A stretch of DNA of 8,919 bases from an uncultured Traorella sp. (lineage in GTDB: Bacteria; Bacillota_I; Bacilli_A; Erysipelotrichales; Erysipelotrichaceae). The stretch lies in contig CAMEUL010000048.1 of the NCBI GenBank assembly GCA_945938205.1, positions 1 to 8,919 on the forward strand, given 5' to 3'. Below, one piece after another: positions 1-6,358 of the stretch. The notes below the pieces were generated by a model. The model had not been told where the DNA came from, made no database searches, and saw only the letters and a program-made list of their open reading frames with translations. A program made the position numbers and the translations under genes. The first letter of the stretch is position 1; each line of letters starts with the position of its first letter.

Positions 1-11
1 TGTGGAATGAC

Positions 12-17
12 TATAAT
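12..17 (+). promoter_or_regulatory. Probable -10 box of the small NrdD-like gene
   Basis: A perfect TATAAT lies 24 bases before the ATG at 42. The matching -35 box would fall outside the window, so only half of the promoter can be judged. The position fits a short 5' leader that contains the strong GGAGGA ribosome site at 29-34. Confidence 0.45.
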
Positions 18-41
18 AGTTAATAATTGGAGGACCGTATT

Positions 42-326
42 ATGTTGTACAGTATTAAATTAAATGATGTTTTGGTCACTAGCAATGAGGCCATCAGTGA
101 AGAAGAGGGAAAAGCATATGTGGAATGGGTACAGAAAAAATATGCCGGGAAAACATTAGAAAGTATTTCTTTGAATTTTGATGAAGAAGATGTGAACATT
201 GAAACACATTTGGCACCAGAGCCTTTTGAAAAGATTCGTCGCATTACAGGATATCTTGTTGGTACAGTAGATCGCTTCAACGATGGCAAAAGAGCTGAAG
301 AAAGAGATCGTGTGAAACACATGTAG
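42..326 (+). CDS. Small stand-alone NrdD glycyl-radical-domain-like protein
   Basis: This 94-residue protein of uncertain function ends in a block that resembles the extreme C-terminus of class III (anaerobic) ribonucleotide reductase NrdD. RRITGYL at residues 66-72 matches the R-[VIT]-x-G-Y-L glycyl-radical signature, putting the candidate radical glycine at Gly70, and RFNDGK (78-83) and DRVKHM (89-94) follow as in NrdD tails. The first 60 residues are acidic and show no domain I recognise. Full NrdD is about 600-750 residues with catalytic cysteines and a zinc site; none of that is here, so it cannot reduce ribonucleotides alone. It could be a spare-part radical domain, by analogy with GrcA for pyruvate formate-lyase, or only a sequence relative. 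I chose ATG 42 because GGAGGA at 29-34 sits 7 bases before it; an in-frame TTG at 27 lies inside that ribosome site. It is followed closely by mutY. Confidence 0.55.
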   Translation: MLYSIKLNDVLVTSNEAISEEEGKAYVEWVQKKYAGKTLESISLNFDEEDVNIETHLAPEPFEKIRRITGYLVGTVDRFNDGKRAEERDRVKHM

Positions 327-350
327 AAAGCTCGAAAGGAGCTTTTTATT
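327..350 (+). terminator. Hairpin with T-tract between the small gene and mutY, containing the mutY ribosome site
   Basis: AAAGCTC (327-333) pairs perfectly with GAGCTTT (339-345) around the loop GAAAG, and TTTTTATTT follows. This is the form of a weak intrinsic terminator, placed directly after the stop codon of the upstream gene. The mutY ribosome site AAAGGAG (335-341) lies in the loop and the 3' arm, so the folded RNA would partly hide it. The stem is only 7 bp with four A-T pairs, so incomplete termination is likely. Confidence 0.5.
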
Positions 351-351
351 T

Positions 352-1341
352 ATGGAAATCAAAAAAGAACTGTGTGAATGGTTTGTGGACAATCATCGTC
401 CGCTGATCTTTCGTGAAAGCAAAGATCCTTATGCTATTTGGGTCAGTGAAATCATGGCCCAACAGACACGCATTGAAACCATGTTGCCATATTATGAAAA
501 ATGGATGAAAGACTATCCAACCATAGAAGCATTAGCGAATGCACCCATTGAAAAGATCCTGAAAAGCTGGGAAGGATTAGGCTACTACAACCGGGCTCGA
601 AAACTTCATGAGGGAGCAAAGCAAGTCATGAATGAATATGATGGAAGATTACCTCAAACAGTGGAAGAACTAGAAAAGATTTCGGGTATTGGTCCTTATA
701 CGGCGGGTGCCATTGCTTCTATTGCCTTTGGCAAAGAAGCATGTGCTGTGGATGGAAATGTGCTTAGAGTTGTCTCACGCTTATTGGAACTGGATGAAGA
801 TATCACGAAAACCAAAACCGTCAAGAAAGTCAAAGAAATCGTAACTGCGTGGATGAAGGGTTCCAACCCAAGTGATTTTACACAAGGACTCATGGAATTG
901 GGTGCTTTAATTTGCATGCCTCAGGTTTTATTATGTGAGAAATGTCCATTACAGAAAAAATGTCAAAGCTATGCTCATAGCACGCAAATGCTTTATCCTA
1001 TCAAAACAAAAGCCAAGAAGATTCCTGTGTTTTCCTATAAGACACTGTTGATCATTCAAGATGGGAAGATCTTAATGAGTCAGGATGAAAGTGATGGACT
1101 CATGAAAGGATTTTATCGCTTGCCTCAATATGAAATGTGGGAGATAAAAGGATATACATATAAATATCAAAGCCGTCATGTCTATTCCCATAAAATTTGG
1201 GAAATGGATGTTTATGAATATGAAAATGGAAAAATTCCACATGAGGATCATACTTTATGGATTTCTTTGGATGAACTAGACGATATTCCTATTATTGGAG
1301 CTCATCTTAAAATTTTGAAAAAGGAAAAAATACGCAAATAA
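352..1341 (+). CDS. mutY: A/G-specific adenine DNA glycosylase MutY
   Basis: MutY removes adenine mispaired with 8-oxoguanine or guanine, the start of base-excision repair of oxidised DNA. The 329-residue protein has the expected parts in order. The N-terminal helical domain contains SEIMAQQTR (residues 32-40) with catalytic Glu33. The helix-hairpin-helix ISGIGPYTAGA is at 110-120, then VDGNVLRVVSRLL with catalytic Asp134. The [4Fe-4S] cluster ligands C188, C195, C198 and C204 have the classical C-X6-C-X2-C-X5-C spacing. The C-terminal NUDIX-like recognition domain runs from about 225 to the end; its 8-oxoguanine-sensing loop reads YSH at 278-280 where FSH is usual. It is slightly short for a MutY because the C-terminal domain is compact. 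The start has AAAGGAG 10 bases upstream. It may be co-transcribed with the small upstream gene, and it converges with aconitase. Confidence 0.95.
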   Translation: MEIKKELCEWFVDNHRPLIFRESKDPYAIWVSEIMAQQTRIETMLPYYEKWMKDYPTIEALANAPIEKILKSWEGLGYYNRARKLHEGAKQVMNEYDGRLPQTVEELEKISGIGPYTAGAIASIAFGKEACAVDGNVLRVVSRLLELDEDITKTKTVKKVKEIVTAWMKGSNPSDFTQGLMELGALICMPQVLLCEKCPLQKKCQSYAHSTQMLYPIKTKAKKIPVFSYKTLLIIQDGKILMSQDESDGLMKGFYRLPQYEMWEIKGYTYKYQSRHVYSHKIWEMDVYEYENGKIPHEDHTLWISLDELDDIPIIGAHLKILKKEKIRK

Positions 1342-1464
1342 TTCAAAAAATGGGCAAATAACACCTAACATTCAAGCCATATGAAAAACAGAGAGTAAGA
1401 TAGGGAAGACTTGCTGAAAAAGGCATTTCCATTAAAGAAAGATAAAACTTTGAAGTAATATAAG
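1342..1464. other. Short gene-free stretch between mutY and the shared terminator
   Basis: This A-rich stretch of 123 bases holds no open frame with a ribosome site. The only ATG-led frame (from 1381) stops after five codons, and an open run of about 19 codons ending near 1459 has no start codon. I see no repeat and no recognisable gene remnant. Confidence 0.5.
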
Positions 1465-1490
1465 AAAAATCCTCGTTAGAGGATTTTTTG
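1465..1490. terminator. Bidirectional terminator for mutY and aconitase
   Basis: AAAAATCCTC (1465-1474) pairs perfectly with GAGGATTTTT (1479-1488) around a GTTA loop. The plus-strand RNA ends in a U run (1484-1489), and the minus-strand RNA also ends in U's because of the A run at 1465-1469. It lies between the converging ends of mutY and the minus-strand aconitase, only 4 bases beyond the aconitase stop, so one hairpin can serve both. Confidence 0.85.
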
Positions 1491-1494
1491 TTTA

Positions 1495-3408
1495 CTATTT
1501 TTTGCTTGTAACATAAGGAATAGTGCCGCCTGCTTTCAGTATTTCGATCTGTTCTTCATTATAAGGAAGCAGGACATTGAAACTGAAATTTTTTGTCAGG
1601 TTTTGAACAGAGAGCGTACCGTTTTCTTTTAGGTCAAGAAGATTATTGAATTCCAATTCATCCATTTCGTCGATTTTGTCATAATCCTTTTCATTTTCAA
1701 AAATACATGGAAGAATACCAAAATTGATCAGATTGGCTTGATGAATACGGGCAAAACTTTTCGCGATGACAGCTTTGATGCCGAGTGACATCGGCGCTAA
1801 AGCGGCATGTTCACGACTGGATCCCTGTCCATAATTACTGCCTCCTACAATGATGCCTCCTTTTTCCTGAATGCAAGCATCATGAAAATCGGCTTTGTGA
1901 TTCATAAAACAGAATTCTGAAATTTTGGTGATGTTGCTGCGATAAGGAAGGATCTTAGCACCAGCAGGCATAATATCATCTGTGGTAATATTATCCTGGA
2001 CTTTGATGATGACTTTTTTAGAGAAATGATCTTCCAATGCACTGTTTTTAGGAAGAGGCTTGATGTTAGGTCCTCGAACGATTTCCACGTCCTGATTTAT
2101 TTCAGGAGGAATGATGTTTTCATCATGAATTGAATAGTTTTCAAGATCTTCTGCTTTTTCAAACGAAAAATCACGTGGGTCTGAAATACATCCCATGATG
2201 GCACTGACAGCAGCGGTTTCACAGGAAACAAGTCCAACACTGGCGGAAAGGGTTCCGCTTCTTCCATAGAAATTAGGATGAAGGGTTCTTAGTGGTGAAG
2301 CATTGGTGGCAGGAGATTGTCCCATGCCTATGCAAGGCCCGCAGGTACATTCCAACAAACGCACTCCACTTTCTATAATCGGTGTTAACTTGTTTTGTTC
2401 GCCAAGCATGCATAACACCTGTTTTGAACCACAGGAAAGAGTGGCAGACACATTTGGATGTATGATATGTCCTTTTAGAATATTGGAGACTGTTGCGATA
2501 TCCAGATAAGAGGAATTGGTGCAGGATCCAATACATACCTGTTGGATCGGGGTTCCAATCATGGAACGAACAGTCACAACATGATCAGGCATGTGAGGAA
2601 GTGCCATCAAAGGCTCCAAAGTGCTTAAATCGATTGTATATTCTTCATCATAGGTAGCATCCTCATCCGCCTTTAGTTCAATATAATCTGTTTCACGATG
2701 CTGTTTTCTCATAAACTCATAGGTGACTTCATCACTTGGAAAAATAGATGTTGTGGCACCGAGTTCTGCTCCCATGTTGGTGATGGTGGCACGTTCAGGA
2801 ATGGAGAGTGTTTTCACACCATCTCCACAGTATTCAATGATTTTTCCAACGCCACCCTTGACACTTAACATGGATAATACCTTTAAAATGATATCTTTGG
2901 CAGAAACACCATGACTGAGTTTCCCCGTGAGTTCCATTTTAACAATCTTTGGCATGATGATCTGAAAAGGACGTCCGGCCATGGCACAAGCCACATCCAA
3001 CCCCCCGGCTCCCATGGCTCGGCTCCCAACGCCTCCTGCTGTCGGAGTATGTGAATCGCTTCCAAGAAGAGTTTTCCCGGGAATGGCAAAGCGTTCTAAA
3101 TGTACTTGATGGCAGATGCCATTTCCTGGCTTTGAAAAATAAAGACCGTATTTTTTTGCGATACTTTGAAGATACGCATGATCATCGGCATTTTCAAAAC
3201 CATTCTGAAGTGTGTTGTGATCCACATAAGAAACGGAACATTCCGTCTTTACATGATCTACTCCCATATTTTCAAACTGCAGATAAGCCATGGTTCCTGT
3301 GGCATCCTGTGTCAGTGTCTGATCAATTCTGATCTTGATTGGCTTTCCTGCAATCATTTCGCCTTCTACTTTGTGTTTTTCAATGATTTTTTCGCTTACT
3401 GTATGCAT
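1495..3408 (-). CDS. acn: Aconitate hydratase (compact bacterial type)
   Basis: Aconitase isomerises citrate to isocitrate through cis-aconitate, using a [4Fe-4S] cluster. At 637 residues the protein matches the compact aconitase type (about 640), not the roughly 900-residue AcnA. The cluster cysteines are C296 in IGSCTNSS (294-300 region) and C356 and C359 in CTCGPCIGMGQ. Further conserved blocks are GSDSHTPTAGG (116-126) and, in the C-terminal swivel domain, DNITTDDIMPAG (472-483) and GGSNYGQGSSREHAAL (522-537). No key residue appears lost. The ATG at 3408 is supported by AGGTGA (3413-3418, read on the minus strand) 4 bases upstream. The gene is transcribed away from citrate synthase, sharing the short intergenic region 3409-3511, which suggests joint control. 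The set supplies 2-oxoglutarate, presumably for glutamate. LeuC or homoaconitase is less likely because the swivel domain is fused at the C-terminus and the length fits aconitase. Confidence 0.95.
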   Translation of the reverse strand: MHTVSEKIIEKHKVEGEMIAGKPIKIRIDQTLTQDATGTMAYLQFENMGVDHVKTECSVSYVDHNTLQNGFENADDHAYLQSIAKKYGLYFSKPGNGICHQVHLERFAIPGKTLLGSDSHTPTAGGVGSRAMGAGGLDVACAMAGRPFQIIMPKIVKMELTGKLSHGVSAKDIILKVLSMLSVKGGVGKIIEYCGDGVKTLSIPERATITNMGAELGATTSIFPSDEVTYEFMRKQHRETDYIELKADEDATYDEEYTIDLSTLEPLMALPHMPDHVVTVRSMIGTPIQQVCIGSCTNSSYLDIATVSNILKGHIIHPNVSATLSCGSKQVLCMLGEQNKLTPIIESGVRLLECTCGPCIGMGQSPATNASPLRTLHPNFYGRSGTLSASVGLVSCETAAVSAIMGCISDPRDFSFEKAEDLENYSIHDENIIPPEINQDVEIVRGPNIKPLPKNSALEDHFSKKVIIKVQDNITTDDIMPAGAKILPYRSNITKISEFCFMNHKADFHDACIQEKGGIIVGGSNYGQGSSREHAALAPMSLGIKAVIAKSFARIHQANLINFGILPCIFENEKDYDKIDEMDELEFNNLLDLKENGTLSVQNLTKNFSFNVLLPYNEEQIEILKAGGTIPYVTSKK

Positions 3409-3428
3409 GTTTTCACCTCATATGGCTC

Positions 3429-3437
3429 ATTATATCA
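3429..3437 (-). promoter_or_regulatory. Extended -10 promoter of aconitase
   Basis: Read on the minus strand, TGATATAAT gives a perfect TATAAT (3434-3429) with the TGn extension directly before it. No good -35 box is seen at 16-18 bp, as is common for extended -10 promoters. The leader to the ATG at 3408 is about 15 bases and contains the AGGTGA ribosome site. Confidence 0.7.
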
Positions 3438-3456
3438 CAATCACATTGAATCTGAT
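3434..3456. promoter_or_regulatory. Imperfect 23-bp inverted repeat between the divergent promoters (candidate operator)
   Basis: The two ends read ATCA and TGAT, with an inner TCA/TGA pair; 8 of 11 symmetric base pairs match around the centre at 3445. The element covers the -35 box of the citrate synthase promoter and touches the -10 box of the aconitase promoter, so one bound protein could control both. It does not look like the ATAA-N7-TTAT box of CcpC, the citrate-responsive regulator of the Bacillus enzymes. An imperfect dyad of this size can arise by chance in AT-rich DNA. Confidence 0.3.
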
Positions 3457-3474
3457 GAAAAAATGTAATATAAT
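3446..3474 (+). promoter_or_regulatory. Promoter of citrate synthase-isocitrate dehydrogenase
   Basis: TTGAAT (3446-3451) and TATAAT (3469-3474) are separated by exactly 17 bp, close to the SigA consensus. Transcription would start near 3481, giving a leader of about 30 bases that contains AGGTGA at 3501-3506. It overlaps, back to back, the promoter for minus-strand aconitase. Confidence 0.8.
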
Positions 3475-3511
3475 GAAAAAAAGTTGAAAGAAATTGAAAC
3501 AGGTGAATAGC

Positions 3512-4722
3512 ATGGACTCATTACAGAAACTTTTCGAACAGTCTTTGACTGACAATGCGATTGCCAATGAAGACTATCAGAAATATGATGTGAAAAAAGG
3601 ATTAAGAAATGAAGATCATACAGGGGTTCTTGTTGGTCTGACACGCATTGCGGATGTTGTGGGATATGAAAGAGTACAAGGAGGAAAAGTCGAATGTGAA
3701 GGACGGCTTTATTATCGTGGGTATGAAATTCATGATCTCATGAAGCAGCTTGATTTTTCTCATCATTTTGGTTTTGAACAATGTATCTTTTTGCTTCTTT
3801 TGGGACATCTTCCAAGCCCTGAAGAATTTGATTCTTTTAGAAAACAGCTGAATGAACTCAAAGCATTGCCACAGGATTTTCTGGAACTCAATATCTTAAG
3901 GATGCAGGGGAAAAATGTCATGAATATGATCCAGCAGGCAGTACTGATGCTGTATGGATATGATGAAACAAGTGAGGATCATTCACCTTATTCTACTTTT
4001 ATGCAGGGACTGGGATTATTAGCCAAGATGCCTTCACTTGTCAGCTACTGTTACAATACCAAGATTCATCATTATGATAATCGTTCGCTGATCATTCATA
4101 AACTGGATCCTCAAAAAAGCATGGCAGAAACCATTCTTTCACTAATACGACCGGATGGCTGTTATTCGGACAGTGAAGCGGAAATATTGGATTGGCAGGA
4201 AGCATTGGCGCCTTGAAGGGAGAACGACATGGAGGAGCCAACCGCAAGGTGAAATCTATGATGCAGGCCGTCATTGATGAAATTGGCTATTGCGAAGATG
4301 AAAATGTTATTAAAAAACTGATCCAAAAGATCATTGATAAAGATTTCTTTGATCAGAAGGGGCTGGTATACGGTATGGGTCATGCTGTTTATACTCTTTC
4401 CGATCCAAGAAGCTGCATCCTGCAGGAATATGCTTTAAAATTAGCCAAGGAAAAAGGCATGGAAAAACAGTTTGCGTTCTATCAGCGCTTTGAAAAATGT
4501 GCCCGTGAAATGATCTGGATCAACAAGAAAAAACATGTTTCCAGCAACGTTGATTTCTATAGTGGCTTGGTTTATGACATGTTAGGCATCCCAAGTGAAC
4601 TGTTTACACCATTGTTTGTATGTGCCAGAATTGCCGGCTGGTTGGCACATAATATTGAAGATAAATGCTATTGCGATAAAATCGTGCGTCCGGCAACACG
4701 TTATGTGGGGGATATCAAATGA
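3512..4722 (+). pseudogene. Citrate synthase, disrupted by an internal frameshifting deletion
   Basis: Citrate synthase joins oxaloacetate and acetyl-CoA. The gene is in two frames. The first, ATG 3512 to TGA 4216 (234 residues), has good family sequence to Asp227, then a seven-residue aberrant tail. AGGTGA at 3501-3506 supports ATG 3512; an in-frame TTG at 3494 lies upstream of that site. The second frame is family-like from the TTG at 4192 to the TGA at 4720-4722. It contains GALKGERHGGAN with the second catalytic histidine, GMGHAVYTLSDPR, and NVDFYSG with the catalytic aspartate. Compared with the family as I know it, about 32 residues are missing between EAEILD and GALKG, including the HAEHGGGNNSTF-type block with the first catalytic histidine, so about 97 bp appear lost. 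ATTGG repeats at 4186, 4191 and 4204 mark the junction. Frameshifting cannot restore the lost residues, so neither piece should be active. An assembly or sequencing error remains possible. Confidence 0.85.
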
Positions 4723-5714
4723 GAAAAGTTACACTGTTTAAAGGAGACGGCATTGGACCAGAAATCTGTGAAGCCGTCAAAAAAGTCATTGCAGCACTTT
4801 CACTGGATCTTGAATTTGAGGAATTTGATGTAGGAGAAAATGAATATCTTCGTCATGGGGCTTTTATTCCTCAGGCGGCTTTTGATTCTATTGAACGGAA
4901 TAAGATCATTCTGAAAGCACCTATTACAACACCGATTGGCAAGGGATTTCGCAGCTTAAATGTTCAGCTGAGAGAAAAATATGATCTTTATGCCAATATT
5001 CGGCCGGCACGATCTCTTCCAAACATTCAAACACCTTTTGAAAATATCGATATGGTGATTTTCCGTGAAAATACGGAAGACCTTTATGTGGGAAAAGAAG
5101 AAAAAATCGATGAAGACACGATTCATGCTACGAAGATCATTACCCGAAAATGTTCTACACGTATCATTCGTGCGGCATTTGAATATGCGAAAGCTCATGA
5201 CCGAAAGAAAGTCAGCTGCGTTCATAAGGCCAATATTCTGAAAATGAGTGATGGTTTGTTCCTTTCCATTTTCAATGAAATCAGCAAGGAATACCCAGAA
5301 ATAGAAGCAGACAGTTATATCGTTGATAATGCCTGTATGCAGATGGTCATGCATCCGGAAAAATTCGATGTGATGGTGATGCCGAATCTTTATGGAGATA
5401 TCCTGTCCGATTTAGCGAGTGGTCTGATCGGAGGTTTGGGCTTCTTGCCAAGTGCCAACTTAGGGGAAGAAATTGCGATGTTTGAAGCAGTGCATGGCAG
5501 TGCACCGGATATTGCCCATAAATACATTGCTAATCCAACAGCCTTGCTGTTAAGTACCTGTATAATGTTAGAACATATCGAAGAATATGAGGCGGCAGAG
5601 AAGATCCGTCGAGCCATTGATGCTGTTCTTAAAGAAGGAAAAGTAAGAACACCGGACTGTGGTGGAACATCTACGACCCAGGAATATACAGATGCTATCT
5701 TAGCGCATCTTTAA
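4719..5714 (+). CDS. NAD-type isocitrate dehydrogenase
   Basis: This 331-residue beta-decarboxylating dehydrogenase most likely oxidises isocitrate to 2-oxoglutarate. Substrate motifs are SLNVQLR (79-85), with Ser79, Asn81 and Arg85 as in isocitrate enzymes, Arg95, and RENTEDLYVG (116-125). The Lys170-Asn172 pair is in VHKAN, and the metal-binding aspartates are Asp203 (VDN), Asp227 and Asp231 (YGDILSD). The cofactor loop reads HGSAPDIAHKYIANP (259-273); the Asp-Ile pair there is typical of NAD use, where NADP enzymes have Lys-Tyr. Length fits the short NAD-type family. 3-Isopropylmalate or homoisocitrate dehydrogenase are related alternatives, but the neighbouring aconitase and citrate synthase favour isocitrate. 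Its ATG overlaps the citrate synthase stop in an ATGA, a sign of translational coupling, and GGGGG (4707-4711) is the only ribosome site. No clear terminator follows the stop. Confidence 0.9.
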   Translation: MRKVTLFKGDGIGPEICEAVKKVIAALSLDLEFEEFDVGENEYLRHGAFIPQAAFDSIERNKIILKAPITTPIGKGFRSLNVQLREKYDLYANIRPARSLPNIQTPFENIDMVIFRENTEDLYVGKEEKIDEDTIHATKIITRKCSTRIIRAAFEYAKAHDRKKVSCVHKANILKMSDGLFLSIFNEISKEYPEIEADSYIVDNACMQMVMHPEKFDVMVMPNLYGDILSDLASGLIGGLGFLPSANLGEEIAMFEAVHGSAPDIAHKYIANPTALLLSTCIMLEHIEEYEAAEKIRRAIDAVLKEGKVRTPDCGGTSTTQEYTDAILAHL

Positions 5715-5729
5715 AATAGATGAAAAGAG

Positions 5730-5757
5730 TGGAATTAAATAAGAAACGTGCTATAAT
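5730..5757 (+). promoter_or_regulatory. Promoter of the small lipoprotein gene
   Basis: TATAAT at 5752-5757 is preceded directly by TGC, an extended -10. A weak -35-like TGGAAT lies at 5730-5735, 16 bp upstream. The leader to ATG 5792 is about 28 bases. This lets the lipoprotein be expressed separately from isocitrate dehydrogenase. Confidence 0.65.
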
Positions 5758-5791
5758 ACTGCTTGTGCGTTAAGGACAAGGAGAGGATATT

Positions 5792-6244
5792 ATGAAAAAA
5801 TTCTTAGTAGCACTTGCATTGGTACTGACAGTAGCCGGATGTGCCAAAACAGCTGTTGACAGCGCATCTTTTGGAAAGACCATGAAAACAACAGAAACCG
5901 TTCGTATTTATGTCGCAGATCCAGAAGATCCTTCTTATCCAGTTGCTGACTTGACTTCCTCAGAAGATGTGGCAGAATGGAAAGAAAAAGTGGCAACAAC
6001 GATTGAAGGTTTAAGTCTGACAAAATCAGAAGACCAGAAAAATGTTTATGGAGACCCACTGTTCTTTGTTGATCTGAACAAGGTCATTGACAAGAACTAC
6101 GGACGTTTTGTTTACTATGGTGATACTGTGGTTGTAAAGAGTGGAGAAGAATCTGTGAATTATGATGTAGATGCAACTTCAAAGGAAGCTGTTGAAACAC
6201 TCATCAACGAAATGGTAACAGCGTTTATTGGAGAAGAAGAATAA
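5792..6244 (+). CDS. Small secreted lipoprotein, function unknown
   Basis: The 150-residue product starts with a lipoprotein signal: MKK, a hydrophobic core (4-14) and the lipobox VAGC with the lipidated cysteine at Cys17, so the mature protein should be anchored on the outer face of the membrane. The mature part of about 134 residues is acidic, has no further cysteine or membrane segment, and has an alternating strand-like stretch near RFVYYGDTVVVKSG (105-118). I do not recognise the family and assign no function. AAGGAG (5778-5783) lies 8 bases before the ATG. It has its own promoter and two terminators, so it appears to be a single-gene unit, and nothing in its surroundings points to a role. 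Confidence 0.85.
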   Translation: MKKFLVALALVLTVAGCAKTAVDSASFGKTMKTTETVRIYVADPEDPSYPVADLTSSEDVAEWKEKVATTIEGLSLTKSEDQKNVYGDPLFFVDLNKVIDKNYGRFVYYGDTVVVKSGEESVNYDVDATSKEAVETLINEMVTAFIGEEE

Positions 6245-6260
6245 TCTTCTTCTTTTTTTT
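6232..6260 (+). terminator. First terminator after the lipoprotein gene
   Basis: AGAAGAAGA (6232-6240) pairs perfectly with TCTTCTTCT (6245-6253) around an ATAA loop, followed by a run of T's to 6260. The 5' arm is formed by the last codons of the lipoprotein, and the stop codon TAA lies in the loop. Confidence 0.8.
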
Positions 6261-6265
6261 ATTTG

Positions 6266-6294
6266 AAGGCATGGAACAATTCTATGCCTTTTTT
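6266..6294 (+). terminator. Second, tandem terminator
   Basis: AAGGCATGGA (6266-6275) pairs with TCTATGCCTT (6281-6290), one G-T pair included, around a 5-base loop. Six T's (6289-6294) follow. It lies only 5 bases after the first terminator and isolates the heat-shock gene htpG from upstream transcription. Confidence 0.85.
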
Positions 6295-6325
6295 ACGTTT
6301 CTTAGATTTTGTCGAAAAAATGGTC

Positions 6326-6353
6326 TTGCATTCTAGATAAAGATGAGTATAAT
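6326..6353 (+). promoter_or_regulatory. Promoter of htpG
   Basis: TTGCAT (6326-6331) and TATAAT (6348-6353) are 16 bp apart, a vegetative SigA-type promoter. The expected start of transcription, around 6360, falls at the left edge of the CIRCE operator, so a bound repressor would block it. Confidence 0.75.
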
Positions 6354-6358
6354 TACAG

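Noticed and set aside
1381..1460. Possible small protein or gene remnant between mutY and the terminator
   Set aside because: The ATG frame stops after five codons and the longer open run lacks a start and a ribosome site; no similarity to a known family was evident.
4192..4722. Second citrate synthase half as an independent gene or programmed frameshift product
   Set aside because: It has no ribosome site, begins in mid-domain, and the catalytic segment between the halves is physically absent, so frameshifting could not give a working enzyme.
4956..5354. 132-codon open frame on the minus strand
   Set aside because: It lies wholly inside the intact isocitrate dehydrogenase gene, has no family-like sequence and no good ribosome site; it is a shadow frame.
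5706..5722. CATCT/AGATG hairpin after isocitrate dehydrogenase as a terminator
   Set aside because: The stem is only 5 bp, AT-rich, and no T-tract follows.
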